Shown: one piece after another, positions 48,186 to 60,768 of the stretch | Layout of the letters: each line of letters begins with the position of its first letter | Position numbering within the stretch: the first letter of the stretch is position 1 | Source of the DNA: Galerina marginata | Lineage: Eukaryota > Basidiomycota > Agaricomycetes > Agaricales > Galerinaceae | NCBI GenBank assembly: GCA_023014335.1 | Contig: JAECYW010000005.1 | Span: 2,852,001 to 2,916,000 of the forward strand | Direction: 5' to 3' | DNA length: 64,000 nt | Position numbers and translations under genes: made by a program | Notes under the pieces: model-generated | Seen by the model: only the letters and a program-made list of their open reading frames with translations | What the model was told of the DNA's origin: nothing | Database searches by the model: none

Positions 48186-49808
48186 CGTGGAGGACGGTGG
48201 TGGAGATGATGGTGGTGGAAAGAAAACGGTTTGCGATAAACTTTTTGGCGTCGTCCTTTTATGAATGCTGTAATAAGGGGCGGTCTCGCATGTGATATCC
48301 AAAGATTAAATACACGTGATCTCCCGATTTGGTTTGAAAATCTCGATCATTCTGGGTCCCGTCCCGTTTCTCCGTCTCCGTCACTCGAAATTCAGCCCGA
48401 TGGTTGATTGGTGTGGCTTCTCACTTTCGTAAAGGGAAGTTGAAGGCATGTTTTTCTTTTCAAAACTCTTCAGCCAATTGATAAAAATTTCGCCAACAAT
48501 GGATCTTGGGTTATGCAGGCAGGTGCGATGAATGCTGCATCCATGTGTTTTTGGCATTCTCTTATGTATGTTTCAAACCTATGCTTTCGGTGCGGCAAGC
48601 TTCTGGGTTTTTCAGCGGCGATTCCATTCCAGCTGCGGGTGCATGCGCAGTGAGGCGGATCGCGACATCTACCGACGACGGTGCGACCTCATTCCACAGT
48701 GCGTAGATCTCCGACATAGATTGGCTAGCGTGGCGACAACCTTTGATAGGCTTGATTCCTCGAGGGTCGGCAGTTATACAAACTACCTTATACAGGCCAA
48801 AAATCCTTCGAAGCTTCTATCTGGTATCATCCTCATACCTTAGTAAAGCAAGAGGTCTATCGTAATTTGGTGAAATTCGGGTGAAATTGCATGTGCTTTT
48901 TGCTATGTAGGACGTACCCGGGCGGATGCATTTACCATTTTGGTGCCCTTAATGAAGTGCACGTTCGACCCCTCAGCGTTCCACAAGACAGTGGGTTGTT
49001 TATCGTTTTCAGTGTCCTACCCAAAAATCTCGGTTTCGACCCGAGTGGATAGAATTAAATCTATTTCTCATCTTCACTGATTATATTCCGCGGGGATTCC
49101 TCTTGTCACGGTACTGTCTCATTTTTTTTACCATCCTATTTTCCAGTCTTTATTAATTTTACGGCTCGCAAACGGAGCCCCCGAATTTCCAATCGTCCAC
49201 TTCATCTTGCCAGAATAGGCGAGGAGGTCCAAAATAGAACCAGGCCCTCATGATATCCAGGGGTCGTTCCTTGCTTGGTGAACGATGACCAAACTTACAC
49301 CCAAGATAAACTCAGCCAAGAGTCTTCCGAATCGCAAGCATGCGAATATCTTGAATGAGGCTTTTGTTTCTGAGGTCGAGACATCTCTTCCAGTACTAAG
49401 TACATCCGGATCGACGTAGCCCAGCTCCCCAGGTGTGGTCCTCGAATTCCTGGGAGGCGATGGCCAATAGCTTTGTCTCCTTAAACCCTCCACTCGCCCT
49501 GGCATAACTGAGGTCCGAATTAAGTCTGTTTTCCAGACAGTGTCAATGAGCTCCCTACCGACCCTCCGACTAAAATCGACTAAAACCCCAAGACACACTC
49601 CAAAGTTGGGTGATATATTACGCCCATAAGAGCTCATAGTCGAAGTCAAGAACATAATCTAGAGCTCGGAAAAGTAGGCGCTTGAAAAGGCCGAGATGGT
49701 GTTCAACGTCCAGATACTGGTCGTTCTCAAGTCCGACGCGTAAACGTCAACGGGACGCGGAGCGGCCTGCAATCAAATTGATATCAACAACCAATAAGTC
49801 GACTTGAA
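48186..49808. other. Intergenic, no recognised gene
   Basis: Contains the perilipin promoter region and the 3' flank of P450-A. A 135-codon minus-strand frame (49248-49655) lacks recognisable motifs and exon signals; I leave it uncalled. Confidence 0.4.
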
Positions 49809-52468
49809 TTAGAACACCCACGTCAGTGTCAATGCGTTATCTGTCCTAAAGACTCTCGCTTTGCGTTGCTCGAGCGTCTCTCCAGCAAATTGCGGCTCTT
49901 CTTTGATCGAAATCTTGTACCGAGAAACAAGCATGGTCAAGACTGCTATGCCCTCAGTCTCGAAAAACCTACAATCCAAGATATCAACACGAATGCGCGG
50001 AGAGACGGTAATGAACAAACTTTCTGCCTAGGCATGCACGAGCGCCTAAAGACAGAGTGGTAAGCTGGGAACTACGACGGTAAAAAAGGCGCCTTACCAA
50101 CACTGAACGGAATGAAGGCATCACGAGGCCAGTCCGACTTCAAAAATCGCGAAGGCATGAACGATTCAGGATCCTCCCAGTACCGAGCTAAGTATTGTAC
50201 GTATAAGCACTTCCCAATTACCTACGACGCAGAGAGTTTCAAGCTACATACGATTGTAATGAAGGCCAGTTGAATTGAGAACAATTCGCGTTCCCTTAGG
50301 AACAGGGACCGTCTTCTTTTCACCATCAGCATTCCCAGCTGACAGGAGAGTGTCTTCAGCGCTCAATTTAGGGATATTGACGACCTAAGGAAATTAGTAT
50401 CGCCTCGTTTGAGAATAAAGTAAAATACACACTGGAGGGAATAAACGCAGTGTTTCGTAAAATACGCTGTACAATATCAATATTACTGAGAGACTTGTTT
50501 GACTTATTAAAATAATTCTTACGCCATAGAATACGTCAAAGCCGACATGTCTTCGTATGTCTTTGATGTGAAGAGATATCAGAGAGGGGAAAGTCATCAT
50601 AATTTAAAAGGAAAACGCACAGGAATTCGACCGTCCGGTATAACCGATATTATATGTTGGAACAGCTTTTCTTGCTCGTCGGGATGGAAGGCCAGGAGGG
50701 CGAACGTGAAGCACAGAGTGTGTGCGGTTGTCTAGCCGGATCGAGGTTAGGACTAGGTGCACATAGAGTTTGGGATAGATCACTCGCCTCGTGCCCAGCC
50801 AGGAAAAAGATAAATATATTACCTGCAATCCCGGTCACCTAGAGTTCGACAATTCACGACAAGAATGCTTACCGATAAGTTCACTTTCGGTCAAACGGTC
50901 AGCGTTAAGATCGTCGCTGTTGGCATCCAATAAGCTGGAAAATAAATCATGACGTTCTACTTTTTCCGAACTGTAGCGCTCCTTGATCATTTCAGACATA
51001 TAGGCCTGCCCAGCGTACTGTCCGATTTCATTCAATTCGTACAAGGGGTGGACGTGTGACCCGACTGTCCGAAATTTTGGTTTCGTACACTTTCTAAATT
51101 AAGGAGGACCCTGGAGTTTTGGCGCTCATTTTGGACCCTATATTTCCTTATTTGGGCTGATTTCTGGCCCAGGGTTTGGGAAAAAAGCCTTGGGACATGG
51201 GACAGGTGTGACATTTAGGACAAATCTGAGGTCCCTGTGACGCGGGACGTCCGAATTGAAGGAAATCGGACAGTATCAGCGAAGATGCCAAAACACAGAC
51301 AAGCATCGGACACCTACCGCTAGTTCATCAAAAGCGATTTTGACATTCCGAAGGCGAACTGGACCGAATTTTAACATCCATTCGGGTAGGAATAGCTTGA
51401 AAAAAATATCTGCGCATGCGATGTGGAGTGAATCTTTGAATGTCATTTGATGTCCAGCAGGAATGGCGACGTCATCGTTCCAAGATAACTTTTTTCCGAA
51501 CCCTAATTATGCCTCTTAGACTCGACAACATCTGATTTGTTAAGACAACTTGCCGGCAACCCCGATAACAAAGAGTGCAATCTATGGAGTTTATACAGGT
51601 TAGACCAAATTTCGAGCAGAGAAACTGACGACGTAACTGGAAGCGTGATCTCTACACAGTGATCCACAGATATTTCAGCCTTGTCCTTCCAAACTTCATC
51701 GAATAGGCCAAGCATAATTTGAACCGTCTCATCCCAAACGAGTTTGTTATTGCGCTGGTGGTTACATTAGAAGAAGATATCGAAAGCATAATGGAGCTGA
51801 CGCACATCAGAGAAAGCTGGGGCAGATATTTTCCTATACTTTTTCCATTCATCCCCTTCGGAGGCAACGATATTTCGTCCGAAAAACGTCAGAACTTTAT
51901 ACTGGGCAATTGGCTTGGGGAAACGGGCCCTCGAAGATGTGACTTCCTTTGCTTTTGTTAATCCAGGAGGGCAGTGAACAAATATTGCACAGAACGTACC
52001 TTGATCGCGTCCGCATCTGCAAGGGTAACCGTCGCGATGGTTGTCGGGAACATGGAGACCTAGGTATCAAACTTCAGAGTTCTCTTCTCGAAATATCGAT
52101 GAAGGTACATGCAAATGAGTCGATATCCCATCCTGCAGACTTGAAGCCTAAATCGTTGAGAGTCAGTGACAAGTTCAAACAAGGGCAATAGGACACATTA
52201 CCAGTGTGTTTATCTTCGAAGAAGTGGTTTCTCCCTGGACTCAAGGCACCTGCCGCAGGGAAAAGATACGCCACCGCGCTGTCGTACGAGAATATTGAGC
52301 GACGACCTGGAAGGTTTCTAGCAAGATGGTACGTTCGTCATTCTGGCCTCATGACCCAATGATTTGAATGAAATACCCGATAGAACGAATTGCATTCCAG
52401 ACGCCGACCAGTTGTCGAACAAAATAGAGCAGGCCACAAGTTATAAGCAAGAGTGGTATACCTTGCAT
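49809..52468 (-). CDS. Cytochrome P450 (P450-A)
   Basis: A minus-strand gene of about 17 short exons, roughly 510 residues, start at 52468, stop at 49809-49811. The N-terminal anchor is MQGIPLLLITCGLLYFVRQL. P450 landmarks in order: DEWKKYRKISAPAFSD (helix C region), FFLAGHE joined to TTAHTL (I-helix oxygen-binding motif), VFYETLRLFPP (ExxR), PESFMPSRF (PERF-like), then PFSVG spliced to ARACLGRK (heme-binding loop with the cysteine ligand). P450s are ER-bound heme monooxygenases using a reductase partner; the substrate is unknown. Three introns begin with GC rather than GT (at 52112, 51553 and 50787), all confirmed by the paralogue at 53826. A 256-bp MITE sits in the intron between 51043 and 51323. 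I see no disabling mutation if the GC introns splice. Confidence 0.8.
51018..51273. mobile_element. MITE in a P450-A intron, TA target duplication
   Basis: A 256-bp element with ends CTGTCCGATTTCATTCAATT (left) and the near-exact inverted CTGTCCGATTTCCTTCAATT (right), flanked by TA at 51016-51017 and 51274-51275. The equivalent intron of P450-B lacks it. Short size, terminal inverted repeats and a TA duplication fit a Tc1/mariner-derived MITE. It has no coding capacity. Confidence 0.7.
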
Positions 52469-53825
52469 GGTGACCCCAAGGAAGCTGAAAAGTGACACTG
52501 TGCCATTTTCTCAGCCTGTTTATTTAAATAGATGGCGTGGGTCGATGGAGAGCGAGTATCTTGCGGTGTGGCTTTAACCTAAAGCAGAATCATCGGCACT
52601 ACGGCAAGTCCGACTGGCCGAGTCTCCGAAACACTCTGGCCAGAGGTCAGTTTTAAACCCCATACCCTAGTACAGCTCTCTCTATACAACGGTGACCCCT
52701 CCTCTAAAAGGCGTCGCTAAATTTTGAAGTTCCTAGTTAGAGGGACAGGTCCTGCTGAGCATCGGCTGAGCATGGACGACATCAATTTGATCGAGAAATT
52801 TGATGGAACGTGCAAAAATAGAGCATCGAGGGGCACTAAAAATAGTTCCATGAATTTCAGCAGTAGGCACCAGTAGGCACCACGCGCAGAGGCGCAGGAG
52901 GCTTGCAGGAGCCGCCCTACAGCGCCCTACATACCCACATCAGCTGCGAAGTAACCGGCCTAGGAACCCGCAAAACACTTCTGTCTGCTGATGATCCAGA
53001 TGAAGGCATGGGGATGCACGCTCGTAAAATTCGTACACCGAGAATCTTACATCTTGGTGGTGTCGTCCCATATAAAAAAATCGTGAATAACTTAATGCCA
53101 AACGAATATATGGGTCTGTCTCCCGTCTCCCAAGTCTTTGGCGGCTTAGGCAAACGCCGCTTCGTCGGTTCAAGGTGCTAATTAATGGGCGAGAGGCTTT
53201 ATCTGCGGCACAAAATACTCGAAGCGACTTCAAGCGAGTTGCAGCCGCGACAACGCCAAGCTTCGGATGTGGGAGTGGGAGCTAATCGGAAAGGGCATCT
53301 CGGCGACGCGCATCAGGACAAAGCACTGCTGCTTAGGCTCGATTCTTACCGAGGACAAGCGACATCCAAAGCAACCGTATTTCCTGTGCTTTATATGGAT
53401 TGTTTCTTACCAACGACCCATTGTCTGGGCAGTTTATAGAGAACAAATGATGACCGCTCTTGTTTCTCTTCAGACACGAAGGAAGTCGGAAATTATCCAA
53501 AAATGGTAGGGTGTTGACTAAATTAGGTAAGGTTTGATTGGATGTCATCAAACAACAGTGTTGTTCTGTTGACTCACGAACAAAATTTTCAGGTCGAGAG
53601 GACCCCACAGCTGAGTAATACATTCATGAAGAATAGAATACATAAAAGGTAAAACGAGAACAGCATTCGATTATTCAAAGGAGGTAGAAGCAATTGGAGA
53701 CAAATACAGGCCGACATCACCATTGGTGACTAGATGATCAATCAAGTACGGCGCGTAAAAGTCAAAGGAACACGGAGCGGCCTGCAATTAAAACGATATC
53801 AGCTTCCAAGAAAGTCTCGATGAAA
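52469..53825. other. Intergenic between the P450 genes
   Basis: Contains the P450-A promoter (an AT-rich TTTATTTAAATAG lies about 55 bp upstream of the start) and a short tandem CAGTAGGCAC at about 52861-52880. Open frames near 52903-53500 are short and unrecognised. Confidence 0.45.
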
Positions 53826-56219
53826 TTAAACCACCAACGTCAGTGTCAACGCGCTCTTTGTACGAAAGACTCTGGCTTTACATTGCTCAAGTGATTCTCC
53901 TGCAAACTGTGGCTCTTCCTTGATGGAAATCTTGTATCGGGAAACGAGCATAGTGAGGACCGCTATGCCTTCCGTCTCGAAGAACCTTTGATCCCAGGTA
54001 TTAGAAAGAGTACGTTCGGATTGTCTGTCCTACAAACGTACTTCCTGCCCAAGCATGCACGAGCGCCTAATGATAAGACTGAGAAAATGGACTACGGGTT
54101 TAGAAGCACATCATACCAACGCTGAACGGGACGAATGCATCCCGGGGCCAATCCGGTTTCAAAAACCTCGAAGGCTTGAACGATTCAGGATCGTCCCAGT
54201 AGCGAGCTAAACAGTGTCGGTATAAGCGCTTTATTCCGTGGTTTCCAGGATACATACGATTATAATGAAGACCAGCTGTATTGATAGTAATTCGCGTTCC
54301 CTTTAGGATGGGGACTGCACGCTTCTCGCCATAGGCGTTCCCAACTGAAAGCATTGTGTCTTCAGCGCTCACTTTCGGGATGCTAGGGACCTAAAGAAAA
54401 TTAGCACCGCATCGTTCATCGAGAGGTAAAAATTACGTACTGGGGGGAATAAACGCAGTGTTTCGTAGAAGACACTATAGAATACTGCTGAGAGGATAGT
54501 TGAACGGTTTAAAAATAGGTCTTACGCTATGGAATACGTCAAAAGTGGCATTTCCTCGTATGTCTTCAACATGAGGGGATATCAGAGTGAGGCGAAAGTT
54601 ATTAATGTAACAGGAAAACGGACCGGGATTCTTCCATCGGGTAAAATAGATTTGATGTGCTGTAACAACTTTTCTTGCTCGTCGGGATGGAACGCCAGGA
54701 GAGCAAAGGTGAAGCATAGGGTATGGGCGGTTGTCTAGCCGTATTGATGTCAGTACCAGCCGCGCATAACATCTGGTTTCAGCCACTGACCTCGTGCCCC
54801 GCCACGAGAAAGATGAATATATTGCCTTCAATCCTGGTTACCCAATTTTCCATGGTCTATGATTATAATTACTTACCAATAAGTTCACTTTCCGTTAAAC
54901 AGTCAGCGTCCAGATCGTCGCTATTGGCGTCCAATAAGCTAGAAAACAAATCATGTCGCTCTACTTTTTCTGAATTGTGACGTTCCTTAATCATTTCTGA
55001 CATGTACGCCTGTCTGCTGGCTCAGCGACGATGGTAAAATACAGATCCACATAGGACACCCACCCCTAATTCATCAAAAGCTGCTTTGACATTCCGCAGG
55101 CGAGCTGGACCGGACTCTAACGCCCATTTGGGAAGGAACGCTTTGTAGAAAATGTCTGAAGACGCAACGTGGAGTGAATCTTTGAATGACATTTGATGTC
55201 CAGAGGGAATGACAACGTCGTCGTGCCAGGATAACTTTCTCCCGAATCCTAATCGAACCTTTCAGACTTGCTAACATTCATACGGACAAAGAGCTTACCA
55301 GCAACCCCGATGACAAAGAGTGCAATCTAAGGCATTTGTGTATGTTAGACTCGATCTCGAGCTGAGATAGTGAAAATCTAACCGGAAGAGTGACATCCAC
55401 GCAATGATCCACGGATATTTCGTCTTTGTCCTTCCAGACTTCTTCGAATAACCCAGCCATAATTTGTACTGTTTCGTCCCAAACGAGTTTGTTATTTCGC
55501 TGCTAAGTAGTTCAGGAAATGAATCCAACTGGGTAACGGTGACGCACATCAGAGAAAGCTGGGGCAGATATTTTCCTGTACTTTTTCCATTCTTCCCCTT
55601 CGGAGGCTACAATATTTCGTCCGAAAAATGTCAGGGCCACATATTGGGCGACGGGCTTTGGGAAACGGGCCCTTGAAGACGCGACTTCCTTTGCGTTTGT
55701 TAATTCAAGGAGAAACTAAACCCAAAACCAGCCCCAACAAATTCACCTTGATGGCGTCTGCATCTGCGAGGGAAATCACCGTGCTGGTTTGTGGGAACAA
55801 GGAAATCTGGACGCCAAGTTTATCAACTCTGTTCGCGAAACAGGGAAAAAGGCACTTACGACTGAGATTGCATCCCATCCCGCGGATTTGAAAACTATAT
55901 TTTTCTGACTGAGAAAGGGTACTTGGAAACTTGATGTGACTTTACTAGTGTGTTTATCTTTGAAGAAATAGTTCCTTCCTGTACTCACGCCAGCCATAGG
56001 AGGGATAAAAAAAGCGACGGCACTATTGTATGGGAACAAGGTGCGGTAGCCTGGAAGGTTTCTGCCAAAATGAAAATGCGCATATCTGTTATGGTTTATT
56101 CTTCATTAATGACCGAATGCAACATACCCGACCGATCGAACTGCATTCCAAAGGTTGACCAGTTGTCGAACAAGAAAGAGTAGGCCACAGGTCACAACCA
56201 AGAGTGGGATGCCTTGCAT
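53826..56219 (-). CDS. Cytochrome P450 (P450-B)
   Basis: A minus-strand paralogue of P450-A with the same exon plan and about 510 residues, start at 56219 (MQGIPLLVVTCGLLFLVRQL), stop at 53826-53828. Landmarks: EEWKKYRKISAPAFSD, LVAGHE spliced to TTAHTL, VFYETLRLFPP, PESFKPSRF and FVPFSVG spliced to ARACLGRK. All introns examined use GT donors. A second methionine further upstream in the same frame belongs to the leader; P450-A fixes the start. It probably arose with P450-A by tandem duplication. It is divergent from the F-box-like gene at 56526 with only about 306 bp between starts, so they may share a promoter region. The substrate is unknown. Confidence 0.8.
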
Positions 56220-56525
56220 CGTGGACCGTGGTAGAATGAGGCAAGAACTAAACACCAACAATAGGTCATCATCTGATTTTATAGCTGGCTTAAAATAAGC
56301 AGTGGTGGGATATGTATAGTCGGTCTCAGGTAAACGTCGAATGATAAAGCAACTGATTGGAGTTGGAAGGCGAAGATAGTGCGAAGATGTACCCATTCGG
56401 CAAAGACAGGTCCGGGGCTGAGAAGCTCCAGCCAAACAACATCAACGCTTATATTTCAGTTGGATTTTCTTTTTTTTGTTCCAGTTGTTCAAGTTTACGT
56501 TTTAAATTCTTTGACCCCAGTACCG
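56220..56525. promoter_or_regulatory. Divergent promoter region
   Basis: About 306 bp lie between the start codons of P450-B (minus) and the F-box-like gene (plus). No specific operator was recognised. Confidence 0.4.
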
Positions 56526-57846
56526 ATGGTTGCCCCTTCTCTTCCTGTAGAAATCTGCGACCTCTTCGTAGACGCGCTGGTCGAGGATCTGAACAGCGCA
56601 GAAAGCAGCTCCGGAGCTCACGAAGCCCTTTGCGCATGCTCCTATGTTTGCCGATCGTTCTGGATGAGGGCACGACGATATACATTTGCGAAAGTTTTTA
56701 TTCCGCGACGATACAATCTTGGCTACGTCGTCCCATTCGAAAGAGTCATGTCTGACCTGACAGCGCTATATGCGTACATGATGGACGCTGCCTTCTCCAT
56801 CACCCATCTAGTCAAATCGTTCTCCATTCATGTTATCTCCTATGACGTAGGAGAGAGTATTAACCTGCCTATCGTCTCCTTAATATTGCGGGAGTTCATC
56901 AAAAGCAAATCCCTGTGCGAGTTGGCCTTAGTGCTACAAGATAACGTCGTCTGGGCTAATTTCGACGACAAACTCAAGACCCATTTACTTGCTCTTTTAC
57001 GCTCCAGCCATCTCTCAACACTTGACATCTGTAACTGCGTCGATATTCCCCTCGGCATTTTCAATGATTCCCAAATCAAAGATCTCCGTCTTGAGGATTC
57101 ACGTTCCTCCAGCCCTACAGTTTCTTTGGCCTCACTGTCGCATCCACCGCCATTGGAATCCATTGGAATCAATACCTCTTTTCTCATCGTCGACAAAGAT
57201 GATAAAATGACTGACACAACATTTTCTCGGCTCAGGAAATTGGCGGTTAAGATCTCGAATCTAAGAGAAATGGACAACATCCACGCTCTGGCCCTCCAAG
57301 CACGCTTCCATCTTCAGTTTCTCAAAATGACATTCACTAGTCTGTCGGGACATCCTTTCTTGCTTGTGCGTAAATTTTGACCTTTTCCCTTATTTAGAGA
57401 GCGTCCAAACACCTTCCGATTCATTCGACCTTGCTCGATACGCTAACCTCCGTGAACTCATGTTGAAGTACACCGGCGCCAGTAGCACAACGGAAATAAC
57501 TAAACTTTCCGAATTTCTGCAATGCTCGGACTGCATTCGTAACCTCAACACCATCAAAATCGAGGTCCATGTACACATCAAGATCCACGACACGCAGTAC
57601 CTCACCGAAGACAGTTGGTATTCCCTCGACGAAGCTCTGGCCCACCCATACCTGATCTGTCTCCGCAATTTTTCTATCCACCTGCGCCTTTACTTCCCCA
57701 GTGACGACTACTGGCGCACTAGGCCGCTTATCGATGACAAGGTCTCCTCCACAGAAGGTGTCTTACATTCGTTGTTCCCTCATATGAGGAAGTCTAGCTC
57801 CATCAATTTCAGGACAGACATTTCTGCGAAAATAAGACATTATTGA
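56526..57846 (+). CDS. F-box-like protein, unrelated to the tandem family
   Basis: Two exons, 56526-57339 and 57398-57846, giving 420 residues. The 58-bp intron is chosen over nearer GT sites (28-32 bp introns) because of its size and a TTGAC branch signal. The N-terminus MVAPSLPVEICDLFVDALVED followed by ALCACSYVCRSFWMRARRYTF fits the basidiomycete F-box-like motif (LPxEI...D.L...L..C..VCxxW). The rest has LRR-like leucine spacing (LSTLDICNCVDIPLGIF, IKDLRLEDS, LRELMLKYTG). It is probably an SCF adaptor or a related protein. The start is the first methionine that begins with the motif; upstream in-frame codons exist but look non-coding. Confidence 0.7.
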
Positions 57847-57919
57847 TGGTAAATACAGTATTCGGAATCTATGTCATCTTTCTGACCTCAATATATAAAT
57901 TTGGAGACCAACCTGAGAC

Positions 57920-58627
57920 ATGCATCAACTACCGTCTGCGGGACCGTCCACTTGCCGTCCCCCCCTCATACTTTCCAGTGAATCGTCATGCGATTGGCCA
58001 GTCATAGCGGTGTGCAGTCGCACCATTGACGTGTAGAGACGGTGGCATTCTTCAGTCGGGATATGTCGAGCTTTCCTCTCAAGGCGAAATTTGTGTGTTA
58101 TTCCTTCTCAGTGACTGTGGTCAACGCTGCGCGCGTCCCCTCGCCCGTATTTTTGCGAAGTCAAAGCAGTCAAATTCACGATTCTGGCGTATTAAGGCCA
58201 CCCACCATGCATGGCTACTACCACGGGCAAAACTGTTCCCTTATTTATGGGATTGTTCTGCATTGGCAGCCGGTTTTCTAAGACTTGTTACAACAAGCCA
58301 CGAGCCAGTAGCTCGGATTCTAGAAGGCAATTCAGAAAGCTCTGATTCAACATGCATACCAGGATTCGTCAACTACCGTCTGGGACCGTGCACCCCTGTT
58401 GCTGCCCGATGTGTGGTCATGCGATAGGCAAGTCATACTGGAATCGCAGTATTGACGTGTAGAGACGGTGGCACGCCGCTTCAGTCGGGAAATGTTGGCA
58501 TTGCTCTCGGAGAAAAATTTGGTGTGTTGTTCCTTCTCAACGACTGTGGTCGACGCCACAGGCGGTACCCTCGCTCGTATTTTGCAAGTCAAAGCAATCA
58601 AGTTCACGATTCTGGCGTAATAAGACC
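57920..58627. repeat. Imperfect tandem repeat, two units
   Basis: Two units of about 270 bp starting near 57935 and 58374 share CAACTACCGTCTG, GTCATGCGAT, TTGACGTGTAGAGACGGTGG, CTTCAGTCGGGA, CGACTGTGGTC-type and TTCACGATTCTGGCGTA blocks in the same order. They are non-coding and of unknown origin. Confidence 0.65.
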
Positions 58628-60768
58628 TGTTTGAGGCTAGCCACGAGCTAGTAGCTCTAATTCGAGAGGGCAATTGGGATCAATCGTCGCTTTTTCTGTC
58701 GCAAATGAATGCTCTTGCCCTACCCGGCACTGTTGGTGATATAATATGCAAGCCGCCGTTCCTTTGAACAACCGACGGCTACGGCCCACTGCATAACACT
58801 TGCTAAAGCATGCCGCAGTCCACCGCACTGTATTCACTCGTAGACGAGGCGCACGCAAGCCGCTACTTGCTTGCTGAGACCCACACTGTACATTTGCCTA
58901 GGCAGTCTGTGACGACACACAAGTCCACACGTCACCCACTGGGAACTTCCTCATATACCTCTTAAATCAGAAGTAGTACCCAAGTGGTACCTTTGTCCAA
59001 AATCAACCTTTGAGTTGACAAAGCGTCTGTAGCATGGCTGATCACAAACTACGTGACCAAACCGAAAAAATGTTTTCCGACTTCGCCCCCGAGGCTTGCT
59101 TGTAATGCGCCTTGCAGAGCGAGCCACTGGCGGTCCAAGGGATTCGGTCCACCGTCCCCTGGCCAATTTCAGTCCCCGGCTCGTCTCACAGTCATGCTAC
59201 CTGCTTAAAGAAACAGCAAAGCCTAGTATAACTTTCTATCTCGCCGCACTCTACTATCATAATCAAGCTTCAGTTTTTGCCACATACTTTTAAAGTTTGC
59301 CAGTGGAGAGTCGGAGAAACTATGTCTTTCTATGCAATCCTTGATGCGTTGCATTCTATTTTTCAATTATATATTGATGCACCACTTATTTCCCATCAGC
59401 ATCACAACAATGTGAATGCTTCACTGAAGCTTGATGAGAAAGTTAAAGAGCTTGCTTATGTTTCTTCAGTGTCAGCCACCTGAGACTGTGAGTGGTCATT
59501 GGCCCAGAAGATCTACCTTGGATGACAATGAGTTATGTCTGTTGTGAGGGAACTCACGCTGGCTCCCACTGGGTTTTAGTTGTATATCCCGCTGCTTCAG
59601 CCAGAGGTTTTTCTTACTGGGTGGTTTGGTCAGACGCAACGGTAAAGGGTGCCTGATACCCCGAGGCTGCTTAGATTTGCCTGGACTTTAAGTCCAGGTT
59701 TTATCATGTCTCGAGGAATGGTCATGTGACGTCCAAAAAAGGAGATAAAAGGTCAATTTGACCGGCCCGATTTACGTTTTTTTGATAGTTGCGGCCCGTT
59801 TGATCCTGTCAATGAACGGCTTTTCGAGACAGAAATCACAGGGGCTCACATTCGGTAGGTGTGGGCCAACTAAGACTTAACTGAGTTTGAAATTGATATA
59901 GTTCACGTGGAGGTGCAGTCACATGACTATCTCTCTCCGTGAATTCTATCGTGTTGCGCCAGTTCCGAATGAAAGACAAGAGTACTCGAAAATTCTAACC
60001 ACCCAAATAAATGAGAATCTAATTAACTGCTGTCTAATAAAAAATGTGAATTTTTGGAAGAATCTGCGAGCCACCAGTAGAGAATTTCTGGGGATTTCAT
60101 GTACCTAATTTATCACTCGATATGTTAACAGCAGCTCAGATATTTAAGAAAAAAACCTTGAAGAGTATTTAGGAGTACTGAGTATGACATTGAGACTCCT
60201 TAAAATGACCAGCTGCGCGCGAAGCGCGCCCGAAAAAAAAAGGTTATACCCGTGTTTTTGCTATTTCACCGGAGAGAAGAAATTTTTTAAATCAGAATAA
60301 AGGGTTCATATTTAATTTTAAAAACAAGGAAACACGAGTTCACAAGATCCACTTTTTAAGAAAGCAAAGATATTGATAGAGGCGCGAAGCGCGAGAGAAA
60401 AATCGTGCATATTTGGTACATTTTACCATGCTGACCGAGTCTATCAGTCTCTGCGCGCGAAGCGCGCTCGCAAAAAATGTCCTATTTTGTGTCTTGTATT
60501 CCCGAGGCCTCGCAAGGGGATTCTCAAATTCTTAGAAATTTAATTCAATGTGGGTGGTCTTAATTAATTATTCCCTTCTCCTCTCTTCCGATTTAATTTA
60601 TTTAATTTATTTAATATTTGGCCCCACCACACCTATATAATGCGAGCCATCACAGGAGCGGCTTTCGAACTTATTATACGTGAACAGTAAATATTATGCA
60701 GACAAACAGCGTTGGTTTGTAGGTGATTGCGGCGGGTACTGGTGCGGGTAGGCGCCCAGACATCCGCA
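58628..60768. other. Non-coding, repeat-rich; palindromes only
   Basis: No gene recognised. A perfect 19-bp palindrome CCTGGACTTTAAGTCCAGG lies at 59690-59708. GCGC-GAA-GCGC hairpins occur at 60215-60229, 60382-60392 and 60453-60467. The stretch 60560-60620 is very AT-rich. A plus-strand 68-codon frame at 59277-59483 is uncalled. Confidence 0.5.
60215..60467. repeat. Three dispersed GCGCGAAGCGC hairpins
   Basis: The motif GCGCGCGAAGCGCGC occurs perfectly at 60215-60229 and 60453-60467, and in the shorter form GCGCGAAGCGC at 60382-60392. All three have a GAA loop, and they sit in otherwise AT-rich DNA. Confidence 0.7.

Noticed and set aside
49248..49655. 135-codon minus-strand frame upstream of the perilipin gene
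   Set aside because: No family resemblance, no splice context and composition like neighbouring spacer.
52060..52062. TAG stop in P450-A
   Set aside because: It is the acceptor of a 53-bp intron with a GC donor; P450-B has an acceptor at the same place.
57366..57397. 28- or 32-bp intron in the F-box-like gene at 56526
   Set aside because: These are too short for splicing; the donor at 57340 gives a 58-bp intron in the same frame with a branch-like TTGAC.
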